Shown piece by piece: positions 44,572-53,253 of a stretch of DNA of 64,000 bases. Origin of the DNA: Bombella apis (GTDB taxonomy: Bacteria; Pseudomonadota; Alphaproteobacteria; Acetobacterales; Acetobacteraceae). The stretch spans positions 186,001-250,000 of the forward strand of contig NZ_JAGJTM010000003.1 in NCBI RefSeq assembly GCF_018221685.1, read 5' to 3'. How positions within the stretch are numbered: position 1 is the first letter of the stretch; each line of letters starts with the position of its first letter. The notes beneath the pieces were generated by a model. The model saw nothing but the letters and a program-made list of their open reading frames with translations, was not told the DNA's origin and did no database searches. Made by a program: the position numbers and the translations under genes.

Positions 44572-47175
44572 TTAATGTTGAATTGAGCGAGAAATTCCTT
44601 CCCCGTTCACTTTCTTGGCACTCCTGCCCGCCATCTGCCCCGCTGCCAAAGCCTTCGGCGGCTCTGTCAAGGCAATATTCAGCACTTCATCCATATGCTG
44701 GACGGGAATGATCTGTAACCCTTCTTTCACATTTTCAGGAATCTCAGCCAGGTCTTTGACATTCATTTCCGGGATGAGAACCGTCTTGATGCCAGCCCGC
44801 AGAGCTGCGAGCAGCTTCTCCTTCAACCCACCAATCTCCAGAACACGGCCACGCAGGGTCACCTCCCCCGTCATGGCAACATCATGCCGGACCGGGATGC
44901 GTGTCAGCACACTGACGAGAGACGTGGTCAGCGCTGAACCCGCAGAAGGGCCATCCTTCGGCACGGCCCCCTCTGGCAGGTGCACGTGAATGTCCGTTTT
45001 CTCAAGCACGGCCGGGTCGATACCGAATGTCTCGGCACGGGACTTCACATAGGAGAAAGCCGCAGACACGCTCTCCTTCATCACATCACCAAGCTTGCCG
45101 GTATGACGGATCGTGCCCTTGCCCGGCATGGTCAGGCTCTCGATGGTCAGGATCTCTCCGCCAACCTGTGTCCAGGCCAGGCCCGTCACGATACCGATCT
45201 GATCCTCCTGATCAGCCTCACCATGACGGTAACGTGGGACACCGGCATAAACCTCCAGCGTCTCTGGCGTCACCTCGATCTTTTTCACCTTGCCAGACAG
45301 AATCTCACGCACGGCCTTACGCGCCAGACGGGCGATCATCCTCTCCAGACTGCGCACCCCGGCTTCCCGTGTATAAGACCGTATAAGCGCCAGAAGAGCC
45401 TCGTCTGTCACGTGCCATTCACCAGGCTTCAGATTATGCTCTTTCGCCTGCTTGGCCAGCAGATGCCTCTTGGCGATCTCCAGCTTCTCCTGTTCCGTAT
45501 ATCCAGAAAGGCGGATGATCTCCATGCGGTCCAGCAACGGCTGGGGCATGTCGAGAGAATTGGCAGTGGCGATGAACATGATGTCAGAAAGATCATATTC
45601 CACCTCGAGGTAATGGTCCCCGAACGTGTTGTTCTGTTCCGGGTCCAGCACCTCCAGCAGGGCGGAAGACGGATCCCCCCGCCAGTCCGACCCCAGCTTG
45701 TCCACCTCATCCAGCAGGAAGAGTGGATTGCTCACCCCGGCCTTCTTGATACCCTGGACAATCTTGCCCGGCATGGCACCGATATAGGTCCGTCTGTGAC
45801 CACGTATCTCGGATTCATCCTTCATCCCCCCAAGGGAAATGCGGACATATTTCCGCCCTGTCGCCCTGGCGATGGACCGTGCCAGAGAGGTCTTGCCAAC
45901 ACCCGGAGGGCCAACCAGACAGAGGATCGGCCCCTTCAGCTTCTTCGCACGGCTCTGGACGGCCAGATACTCGAGGACACGTTCCTTGATCTTCTCCAAC
46001 CCATAGTGATCAGCCTCAAGAACGTCTTCCGCCTTCTGGAGGGATTTTGCCAGTTTGGAGCGTTTCTTCCATGGCAGGCTGACCAGCCAGTCCAGATAAC
46101 TGCGGACCACTGTGCCCTCGGCAGACATGGGGCTCATGCTCCGCAGCTTTTTCAGCTCGCCACGGGCCTTCTCCCTGGCTTCCTGGCTTAGCCCCTGCGT
46201 TTCGATCTTCTCTTCGATCTCGGCAAGTTCGTCACGGCCATCCTCGCCTTCACCCAGTTCTTTCTGAATGGCCTTCATCTGCTCATTCAGATAATACTCC
46301 CGCTGGGTTTTCTCCATCTGCTTCTTCACACGGCTGCGGATACGCTTCTCCACCTGAAGAACGTCTATTTCCGCTTCCATCCCCGCAAAGACACGCTCCA
46401 GCCTCTCCTCCACGGAGAGGGTTTCCAGCAGCTCCTGCCGTTCCGGAATCCGCAGGTTGAGGTGGCTGGCAATCGTATCCGCCAGACGGGACGGATCCTC
46501 CAGATGGCTGACCGAGGCCAGTACCTCCGGCGCCACCTTCTTGTTCAGCCGGGCATAATCCTCAAACCGTTTTACGGCAGAACGGGCCAGAGCTTCACGT
46601 TCCCCACCACGGGCACCCAGCTCATCAGGAAGGTCTTCCACAGAGCTCTGAAAATAGCCATCCTGCTCCTTCAGGCCAACAAGACGGACACGGCGCAGCC
46701 CTTCCACCAGAACCTTCACCGTACCATCGGGCAATTTCAGAAGCTGGAGGACGCTGGCAACCGTCCCGATGCGGAACACATCATCAACAGTCGGCTCATC
46801 TTTGCCCACATCTTTCTGGGACACGAGAATGATCTCACGGACATCCTCCGGCATCTGCTCCAGAGCATGGATTGATTTCTCACGTCCCACAAAGAGTGGA
46901 ACAATCATGTGTGGGAAGACGACAATATTCCGCAGGGGCAGCACCGGCATGACAGGCGCTTCCTTCCGGGGCGACTGAGCGGCCACTGTAGCCTTGCCGC
47001 TTTCAGCCTTGGAGGACGCAGCCTTCCTGCGAGGAACCGCAGAAGCCTTGGCCTCTCCATCTTTACGGGTAGCAGACGTGGAAGCCGTACGCCGCGTCCG
47101 GGCGACGCTACCCTTGTCGGCATCCTTGGCAGCAGTCTTGCGGCGGGCTGTCTTTGGTTTCTTTTCGTCACTCAT
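44572..47175 (-). CDS. lon: ATP-dependent protease Lon with long basic N-terminal tail
   Basis: An 867-residue protease. After the tail come the N-terminal substrate domain ([20 protein letters not shown]), the AAA+ module ([19 protein letters not shown], with [11 protein letters not shown]) and the protease domain with the Ser-Lys dyad in [20 protein letters not shown]. The first 74 residues carry 12 Lys and 9 Arg among Ala/Ser/Thr, unlike usual Lon proteins. ATG 46950 (residue 76) follows GGAAGGAAG and could make a tail-less form. It follows clpX and precedes hup. Confidence 0.95.
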   Translation of the reverse strand: MSDEKKPKTARRKTAAKDADKGSVARTRRTASTSATRKDGEAKASAVPRRKAASSKAESGKATVAAQSPRKEAPVMPVLPLRNIVVFPHMIVPLFVGREKSIHALEQMPEDVREIILVSQKDVGKDEPTVDDVFRIGTVASVLQLLKLPDGTVKVLVEGLRRVRLVGLKEQDGYFQSSVEDLPDELGARGGEREALARSAVKRFEDYARLNKKVAPEVLASVSHLEDPSRLADTIASHLNLRIPERQELLETLSVEERLERVFAGMEAEIDVLQVEKRIRSRVKKQMEKTQREYYLNEQMKAIQKELGEGEDGRDELAEIEEKIETQGLSQEAREKARGELKKLRSMSPMSAEGTVVRSYLDWLVSLPWKKRSKLAKSLQKAEDVLEADHYGLEKIKERVLEYLAVQSRAKKLKGPILCLVGPPGVGKTSLARSIARATGRKYVRISLGGMKDESEIRGHRRTYIGAMPGKIVQGIKKAGVSNPLFLLDEVDKLGSDWRGDPSSALLEVLDPEQNNTFGDHYLEVEYDLSDIMFIATANSLDMPQPLLDRMEIIRLSGYTEQEKLEIAKRHLLAKQAKEHNLKPGEWHVTDEALLALIRSYTREAGVRSLERMIARLARKAVREILSGKVKKIEVTPETLEVYAGVPRYRHGEADQEDQIGIVTGLAWTQVGGEILTIESLTMPGKGTIRHTGKLGDVMKESVSAAFSYVKSRAETFGIDPAVLEKTDIHVHLPEGAVPKDGPSAGSALTTSLVSVLTRIPVRHDVAMTGEVTLRGRVLEIGGLKEKLLAALRAGIKTVLIPEMNVKDLAEIPENVKEGLQIIPVQHMDEVLNIALTEPPKALAAGQMAGRSAKKVNGEGISRSIQH

Positions 47176-47264
47176 GCTTCAGGATCTCCATAACGGACGA
47201 TCAAACCCCCGCCGCCCTGAAAAAGTGGCACGGCAAGGGGCTCTTTCATTCTGTATCTCTATGT

Positions 47265-47294
47265 GGGGTATCAAGGCACAAGGGACAATACCCC
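47265..47294. repeat. inverted repeat in the lon-clpX gap
   Basis: GGGGTAT (47265-47271) and ATACCCC (47288-47294) are exact complements, 16 bases apart. It lies about 90 bases before the lon start, so it may be a lon operator or part of the clpX end. Confidence 0.35.
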
Positions 47295-47308
47295 TGTCGC
47301 TGCGAAGC

Positions 47309-47335
47309 GCTGGCAGATGATGGAAATCTGCCAGC
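47309..47335 (-). terminator. hairpin after clpX
   Basis: GCTGGCAGAT (47309-47318) and ATCTGCCAGC (47326-47335) form a 10-bp stem with a seven-base loop, twelve bases beyond the clpX stop. No T-run follows. Confidence 0.55.
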
Positions 47336-47346
47336 ATCCGCCTCTT

Positions 47347-48609
47347 TCAGTCTGCCTGTTTTTCTTCCTCAGCCTGCTGGCCGTGAACATAGACAGGCTC
47401 TGCACGGCCTTCCGCCACATCCCGGGTGACGACAACCTTGTCGACATTCTTCCGGCCTGGAAGGTCAAACATCGTTTCCATCAGGATTTTTTCCATGATG
47501 GAACGCAGACCCCGGGCCCCGGTCTGCCGCTCGATGGCACGGGCAGCAATCCCCTTGATGGCCTCTTCCTCAAACTCCAGCTCCACCCCTTCCATCTGGA
47601 AGAGACGCTGATACTGCTTGACCAGAGCATTTTTCGGCTCTGTCAGAATCTGGACGAGAGCGGCCTCATCAAGGTCATTCAGCGTGGCGATGACCGGCAG
47701 ACGACCAATGAATTCCGGAATCAGGCCGTATTTCATGAGGTCTTCCGGCTCGATATCCTTGAGGATATCTCCCAGCTTGCGGTCATCCTCGGAGCGCACA
47801 TCCGCCCCGAAACCAATGCCACTGCCCTTGCCACGGGCACTGATGACCTTGTCCAGCCCGGCAAAGGCCCCGCCACAGATGAAGAGCATGTTGGTCGTAT
47901 CGACCTGCACGAACTCCTGCTGCGGATGCTTGCGCCCTCCCTGCGGAGGAACGGAGGCCACCGTGCCTTCCATCAGCTTCAGCAGAGCCTGCTGCACGCC
48001 TTCACCAGAGACATCCCGGGTGATGGACGGATTCTCCGCCTTGCGGGAAATCTTGTCGATCTCATCAATATAGACAATGCCACGCTGGGCACGTTCAACA
48101 TTATAGTCACAGGCCTGAAGCAGCTTGAGGATGATGTTCTCAACATCCTCTCCCACATAGCCAGCTTCTGTCAGTGTCGTGGCATCGGCCATGGTGAAGG
48201 GAACGTCCAGAATGCGGGCCAGTGTCTGGGCCAGCAGGGTCTTCCCCGTTCCCGTCGGACCGATCAGCATGATGTTGGCCTTGCCGATCTCGACATCACC
48301 AGCCTTTTCGGACTGCTCCAGCCGCTTGTAATGATTATGCACCGCCACCGAAAGCACCTTCTTGGCTTCACTCTGGCCAATGACATAATCATTGAGTATC
48401 TGGCAGATTTCCCGTGGAGTTGGCACCCCTTCACCACTGGTCACAGGGCCTGTGTTCCGCTCCTCACGGATGATGTCCGTGCACAGTTCAACACATTCAT
48501 TACAGATGAATACGGTTGGCCCGGCAATGAGTTTCTTCACCTCATGCTGGGATTTCCCACAGAATGAACAATAAAGCGTATTCTTTGAATCGCTATCTTT
48601 TCCGCTCAT
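47347..48609 (-). CDS. clpX: ATP-dependent Clp protease ATP-binding subunit ClpX
   Basis: A 420-residue unfoldase. The N-terminal zinc-binding domain shows [18 protein letters not shown] and ICNECVELC (four Cys). The AAA+ module has [18 protein letters not shown] (Walker A), [19 protein letters not shown] (Walker B) and [15 protein letters not shown]. The IGF-like ClpP-docking loop region is FGADVRSE. It is 69 bases downstream of clpP. Substrate delivery uses ssrA tags and other degrons. Confidence 0.97.
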   Translation of the reverse strand: MSGKDSDSKNTLYCSFCGKSQHEVKKLIAGPTVFICNECVELCTDIIREERNTGPVTSGEGVPTPREICQILNDYVIGQSEAKKVLSVAVHNHYKRLEQSEKAGDVEIGKANIMLIGPTGTGKTLLAQTLARILDVPFTMADATTLTEAGYVGEDVENIILKLLQACDYNVERAQRGIVYIDEIDKISRKAENPSITRDVSGEGVQQALLKLMEGTVASVPPQGGRKHPQQEFVQVDTTNMLFICGGAFAGLDKVISARGKGSGIGFGADVRSEDDRKLGDILKDIEPEDLMKYGLIPEFIGRLPVIATLNDLDEAALVQILTEPKNALVKQYQRLFQMEGVELEFEEEAIKGIAARAIERQTGARGLRSIMEKILMETMFDLPGRKNVDKVVVTRDVAEGRAEPVYVHGQQAEEEKQAD

Positions 48610-48678
48610 TACAGCTCCTCAAACCCGTATGGGAGACGGGTATGTTCAGACCCCTGAATGCCCTGTTCAACAATCAGA

Positions 48679-49320
48679 TCAGGCCCTTTTCTTCTCCGCG
48701 GGATGACGTGTCACAACCTCATCCACCAGCCCGAACTCCTTGGCCTCCGCAGCAGAGAGATAACGGTCACGCTCCAGCGCCTCCTCGATTTCCTCCAGCG
48801 CACGCCCTGTATGCTCACGGTAGATCTCATTCAGCCGGCGACGGATATGCAGGATTTCACGGGCCTGAATTTCGATGTCCGACGCCTGCCCCTGCGCTCC
48901 ACCGGAAGGCTGGTGGACCATGACACGGGCATTGGGCAGGCAGAAACGACGGCCCGCCTCACCGGCAGCCAACAGCAATGACCCCATGGACGCTGCCTGA
49001 CCGATACAGACCGTGCTGACCGGTGAACGGATATACTGCATGGTGTCGTACATCGCCAGACCGGCAGAGACGACCCCACCAGGGCTGTTGATATAGAAAG
49101 AGATTTCCTTGGTCGGGCTGACACTCTCAAGATAGAGCAGCTGCGCACAGATCAGAGACGAGACCTGGTCATAGACCGGGCCTGTCAGAAAAATGATACG
49201 CTCCTGCAAAAGCCGGGAATAAATGTCGAAAGAGCGCTCACCCCTTGAGGTCTGCTCCACCACCATTGGAACAAGAGTGTTATTGAACACGTCCAGAGGA
49301 TTACGGTCTTCAATGCCCAT
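48679..49320 (-). CDS. clpP: ATP-dependent Clp protease proteolytic subunit
   Basis: A 213-residue serine peptidase of the ClpXP and ClpAP proteases. The catalytic Ser is in [15 protein letters not shown] and the His in [15 protein letters not shown]; the Asp lies near [20 protein letters not shown] weak promoter-like pair (TTGGCA and TATTAG, 15 bases apart) lies about 85 bases upstream. It is separated from tig by a terminator, so the two units are independent. Confidence 0.97.
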   Translation of the reverse strand: MGIEDRNPLDVFNNTLVPMVVEQTSRGERSFDIYSRLLQERIIFLTGPVYDQVSSLICAQLLYLESVSPTKEISFYINSPGGVVSAGLAMYDTMQYIRSPVSTVCIGQAASMGSLLLAAGEAGRRFCLPNARVMVHQPSGGAQGQASDIEIQAREILHIRRRLNEIYREHTGRALEEIEEALERDRYLSAAEAKEFGLVDEVVTRHPAEKKRA

Positions 49321-49420
49321 AGGTATTTTCCTTTACAACTCCCCCTAGCCTAGCACACCCTCTTTGCCCGTGTCTTCGCACAGAATGGACTAATATCAGA
49401 GGAATCTTCCTGCCAAGAGC

Positions 49421-49450
49421 AAAAAAAAGGGGCAGCGGCTGCTGCCCCTT
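49421..49450 (-). terminator. rho-independent terminator of tig
   Basis: On the minus strand AAGGGGCAGC (49450-49441) pairs with GCTGCCCCTT (49436-49427) and is followed by a run of T (49428-49421). Confidence 0.92.
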
Positions 49451-49469
49451 CCTTCCTCAGATGCAGCAA

Positions 49470-50798
49470 TCAGTCAGCATCCGGAATGTTGGCCAGTTCC
49501 TCTGCCGTCACTTCCTTGTCGGTCACTTCAGCCAGCTCGATCAGATAATCGACGACCTTATCCTCAAGGATTGGCCCGCGCAGGGTATCGATGGCCTGAG
49601 GATTCTTCGTAAAGAACTCGAACACGGCCTGCTCCTGCCCCGGGTAACGGCGAGCCTCCTGCTGCATGGCAGAGAGCAGCTCTTCCTGCGAGACTTGGAT
49701 GTCCTGCTTGCGGCCAAGCTCGGCCAGAAGCAGACCCAGCTTCACACGGCGCTCGGCAATCCTGCGATAGTCGGCCCGCAGGGTTTCCTCATCCTTGGCA
49801 GCATCCTTCTCATCAAGGCTGCCATTCTTGCGCTCAGCCTCGATACGGCTCCAGATCTGGCCGAACTCGGCATCCACCATGCTCTGCGGTGCCTCAAAGT
49901 CAACCTTCTCGGACAGGATGTCCAGCAGGTCCCGCTTGATGCGCATACGGGAAAGCTGCTTGTACTCGCCCTCTGCCTGCTCGGCAATCAGCTTGCGCAT
50001 CTGCTCGACGCCCTCCAGCCCCAGAGACTTGGCAAACTCATCATCAATCGTCGGATCGACCGGCTTCTTCAGCGCATTAGCCTTGATCTCGAATGTAGCC
50101 TCCTGACCAGCGAGCTCCTTGGCCTGGTAATTCTCCGGGAAGGTCACCGTGATCGTGCGTTCCTCACCCGGCTTCATGCCTTCCATCTGCTCGGCAAAAC
50201 CGGGAATGAAACCAGCACCGCCAATCTCGACATTGACATCCTCGGCCGTGCCACCATCAAACGGCACGCCATCCTTCTTGCCAACGAAATTGACGTTCAG
50301 CACATCACCCTTGCCAGCCGGACGGTTCTCATCCACCGTCTCGAACTTGCGGTTGCGCTGGGCAACCTCGGCCAGAGCCTTGTCCACAACCTCATCAGCA
50401 ACCTTGGCACTGTAGCGGGTCAGCTTCGTGCCTGCCATGTCCGGGGTCGGGATTTCCGGCAGGATTTCCATCTCCAGCGTGAATTCGAAGGGCTTGCCCT
50501 CAGTTCCACCAGAAACGATCTCAACCTTCGGCTGCATGGCCGGGCGGATGTCACGCTCTTCCAGCAGGGACTTCACGCTCTCCTGCACCAGCTTTTCCGT
50601 CACTTCCGCCTGGACGGATTCACCAAAGCGCTGCTTGACGACGGAGGCCGGAACCTTGCCCGGGCGGAAGCCGGGAAGCTTCACATCACGAGCCACTTCA
50701 GCCAGACGGGCATCGCAACGGCCCTGCAGGTCAGCAGCGGGAATAACTACGGTGAAGGACCGCTTCAGGCCTTCGGTGAGTGTGGGCGTAACCTGCAT
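49470..50798 (-). CDS. tig: trigger factor
   Basis: A 442-residue ribosome-associated chaperone and peptidyl-prolyl isomerase. The ribosome-binding motif is LPGFRPGKVPASVVKQRFGE (G-F-R-x-G-x-x-P). The FKBP domain follows (VAQRNRKFETVDENRPAGKG, EKTIT-like RTITVTFPENYQAKELAG), then the helical C-terminus. It lies 67 bases after tRNA-Leu(UAG), which has its own promoter, so co-transcription with the tRNA is likely. Confidence 0.95.
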   Translation of the reverse strand: MQVTPTLTEGLKRSFTVVIPAADLQGRCDARLAEVARDVKLPGFRPGKVPASVVKQRFGESVQAEVTEKLVQESVKSLLEERDIRPAMQPKVEIVSGGTEGKPFEFTLEMEILPEIPTPDMAGTKLTRYSAKVADEVVDKALAEVAQRNRKFETVDENRPAGKGDVLNVNFVGKKDGVPFDGGTAEDVNVEIGGAGFIPGFAEQMEGMKPGEERTITVTFPENYQAKELAGQEATFEIKANALKKPVDPTIDDEFAKSLGLEGVEQMRKLIAEQAEGEYKQLSRMRIKRDLLDILSEKVDFEAPQSMVDAEFGQIWSRIEAERKNGSLDEKDAAKDEETLRADYRRIAERRVKLGLLLAELGRKQDIQVSQEELLSAMQQEARRYPGQEQAVFEFFTKNPQAIDTLRGPILEDKVVDYLIELAEVTDKEVTAEELANIPDAD

Positions 50799-50865
50799 GA
50801 AACCGCTATTCCTTCTCTATGACAAGGGGATCATCGACATTGTTGTACTCAGGAGGAGACTGCCT

Positions 50866-50950
<85 letters not shown>

Positions 50951-51022
50951 ATGAACCATACGACCTGTTCTCCAGCATCCGCACCCCCTGACAGGCAGGC
51001 ACGGACCCTTCATCAGTCTGCG

Positions 51023-51051
51023 GATTTAGCGCATGAGACAGGCATCGGCAA
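51023..51051 (-). promoter_or_regulatory. promoter of tRNA-Leu (TAG) and probably tig
   Basis: On the minus strand TTGCCG (51051-51046) and TAAATC (51028-51023) are 17 bases apart. The start point would be near 51016, about 66 bases before the tRNA. Confidence 0.55.
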
Positions 51052-51096
51052 GGGTTTCTCTTTGCAAAGATGTCATTTCTGCCATGGGCGGTCCTG

Positions 51097-52575
51097 TTAT
51101 TCTGCCCTCACGCACACACTGTCCCCTTCAGGCCTCTTGGAAGCCGCATGCCGGGCCGCCCCCAGCTCTCCAAAAAGGTCTTCCGGTACGATCCAGCCTG
51201 CTTTCCTGCGGGCAGCACGCCGTCCTGCCTCACCATGAACCCAGACAGCCGCCGCAGCAGCCTCCCAGGCGGGCAGCCCTGCGGCGAGAAAGGCCCCGAC
51301 AAGCCCACTCAGCACATCCCCTGCCCCGGCAATGGCCAGAGCTGGCGTGGCGTGGACGTTGATGGACGAACGGCCATCCGGAGCCGCAATGACCGTATCA
51401 GCTCCCTTCAGAACAACCACGACACCCAACCGGGCTGCAGCCCGCCGTGCGGCCTCCAGACGGCTCCCCTCCACCTGCCCGAAAAGGCGGGAAAACTCAC
51501 CCATGTGCGGCGTCATGACGGAAACCCCCTTCAGTCGCTCGGGGTGCCCGGCCGCCCATGACAGCGCACCGGCATCAGCCACGATTGTTCGACCAGACTT
51601 CTGAAGGCATGGCAGTGTCCGCTCCACCTCCTCCAGACACAGGCCGGGGCCACAGACCCAGACGTGCCGGCGCTCATCCTCCAGCGCCTGCTCCATGGGC
51701 TGTGCATCCACAATAGCAGCCGGTGAAGCGAGTCGGTACAGCGTGGCAGCCTCGGCTGGCACCGTAAGGCGGACAAGCCCGGCACCGACATGCCGGGCTG
51801 CCTCGAACGCAAACAAGGCGGCACCGTGCATGGCAGCACCACCACAGATGCTTACCACGCCCCGTCTGTATTTGTGGTCCCCAGGCCTCTGCGCCGGGAG
51901 CCGCCATAAACCCGGTGCATTCTCCCACAGCCGGACACTCTCCATCTGGATCATGGCAGCGGCAGGCGCCGCCAGATCGACGCAGACAACCTCACCACAG
52001 AGCGACCGCCCTGGTTCCAGCAGATGGCCCGGCCTTTTGCGGATCAGGGCAATGGTCATCCGGCAGGCTGCCACACGCCCCGAACACGCCCCTGTAGCAC
52101 CGTCCAGACCAGATGGAACGTCAATGGCAATGATCTGCCGTGCCGCAGCAAAGAAATCTTCGACACATTCCGGCAGGGACCGGTTCATGCCAGCACCGAA
52201 TACGGCATCAATCACCAGATCAGCCCGTCGGGCCTCCTCCTGCGTGAAAGCCACCACCGGCCCATGCCAGCGCTTTGCCATCCTGTCAGCCAGACTGTCA
52301 GGCTCAGACGGATGCAGCACCGCCACGGACACAGGCCAGCCACGCTCAGCCAGATGACGGGCCAGCACATAGCCATCGCCCCCATTGTTCCCTGGCCCAC
52401 AGGCCACCAGAGCCCGGCAGGGCCGGACATGCTGGCAGACAGCCCGGGCAGCCATCATGCCAGCTCTCTCCATGATTACAGGCAGAGTCGATGCCATGAC
52501 ATGATCCATCCGCCGTGTATCCTCAGGAGCCAGAAGAACCTGCGACAGGGCTTCCTGATACGGAAAACAGGACAT
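51097..52575 (-). CDS. nnr: bifunctional NAD(P)HX epimerase/dehydratase
   Basis: A 492-residue repair enzyme that rescues hydrated NADH. The N-terminal epimerase domain shows ALVACGPGNNGGDGYVLARH and LVIDAVFGAGMNRSLPECVE. The C-terminal ADP-dependent dehydratase shows VSICGGAAMHGAALFAFEAA, DAGALSW, MTPHMGEFSRLFGQ and NVHATPALAIAGAGDVLSGL, the ribokinase-like ADP site. The fusion is usual in bacteria. It is divergent from the small membrane protein. Confidence 0.93.
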   Translation of the reverse strand: MSCFPYQEALSQVLLAPEDTRRMDHVMASTLPVIMERAGMMAARAVCQHVRPCRALVACGPGNNGGDGYVLARHLAERGWPVSVAVLHPSEPDSLADRMAKRWHGPVVAFTQEEARRADLVIDAVFGAGMNRSLPECVEDFFAAARQIIAIDVPSGLDGATGACSGRVAACRMTIALIRKRPGHLLEPGRSLCGEVVCVDLAAPAAAMIQMESVRLWENAPGLWRLPAQRPGDHKYRRGVVSICGGAAMHGAALFAFEAARHVGAGLVRLTVPAEAATLYRLASPAAIVDAQPMEQALEDERRHVWVCGPGLCLEEVERTLPCLQKSGRTIVADAGALSWAAGHPERLKGVSVMTPHMGEFSRLFGQVEGSRLEAARRAAARLGVVVVLKGADTVIAAPDGRSSINVHATPALAIAGAGDVLSGLVGAFLAAGLPAWEAAAAAVWVHGEAGRRAARRKAGWIVPEDLFGELGAARHAASKRPEGDSVCVRAE

Positions 52576-52635
52576 AATGGAATCTTCCCTCTATAAGACG
52601 TGGCCAATCACTCAGTTACACGTTACGGATTGACC

Positions 52636-53079
52636 ATGACCAGTTCCATTCTCTGGGGGCTCATCCTCGCCCTGCATCTCCTCTGCATCACCTACTGGGT
52701 CGGTGGCGCCATCTTCTGCCTCCAGTCCCGCCGCAGCGTCCGCCTGCTGGAAGCACAGCAGGCCAACACGGTTCTGCTTCAGACCTATGGCCGTTATCTC
52801 AAGGCGCTCTGCCACGTCGTCCCTGTGGCTGTCCTCAGCGGAATCGCCCTCATCATCCATGCAGGCGCCTATCTGCCTTGGCCGTTCCACCTCATGGCCT
52901 TCTGCGGGCTGGTGATGATCGTCATTTTCCTGAGCATGCTTTTCGGCCCACTGCGGGCAGCACGGCGTGCCATCCGCCCTCAGCCGCAGCTTTTCAGCTC
53001 CCTGCATCGGCGGGCAGCCCTCATGGCGCTGGCAGGCATCATCGCCATCATCGCCGGTGCTCTTGGTGGCGGCGCCTGA
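52636..53079 (+). CDS. small integral membrane protein, CopD-like
   Basis: A 147-residue protein with four predicted membrane helices (ILWGLILALHLLCITYWVGG, VVPVAVLSGIALIIHAG, LMAFCGLVMIVIFLSMLFG, AALMALAGIIAIIAGALGGG). The first-helix LHLLCITYWVGG and the interhelix RR and AR segments resemble the CopD/DUF4149 fold of membrane proteins linked to copper or haem. The substrate is unknown. ATG 52636 has GGA six bases upstream; a GTG at 52600 is in frame. Only about 60 bases separate it from nnr. Confidence 0.68.
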   Translation: MTSSILWGLILALHLLCITYWVGGAIFCLQSRRSVRLLEAQQANTVLLQTYGRYLKALCHVVPVAVLSGIALIIHAGAYLPWPFHLMAFCGLVMIVIFLSMLFGPLRAARRAIRPQPQLFSSLHRRAALMALAGIIAIIAGALGGGA

Positions 53080-53155
53080 CATCCAGCTCTCTTCACTGTG
53101 AGCGACCGCCTATTACCTTGCCAAAAACGGCATTTGACGATAACGGATATTAACG

Positions 53156-53188
53156 AACCGGAGAGGCTGATACCCTTCCTCTCCGGTT
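53156..53188 (+). terminator. strong hairpin ahead of the RNA helicase
   Basis: AACCGGAGAGG (53156-53166) and CCTCTCCGGTT (53178-53188) form an 11-bp stem with an 11-base loop, followed by GCCTTTC. It may terminate the membrane-protein transcript. A second hairpin (AGGCTGCC 53207-53214 and GGCAGCCT 53216-53223) follows in what would be the helicase leader. Confidence 0.6.
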
Positions 53189-53253
53189 GCCTTTCATCTG
53201 CCCGACAGGCTGCCGGGCAGCCTGCCCTGTAACAGAAACATTCCGAGAGTCAT

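Noticed and set aside
44980-46191. 403-codon plus-strand frame in the lon region
   Set aside because: Antisense to the AAA+ and protease domains of lon; no family features.
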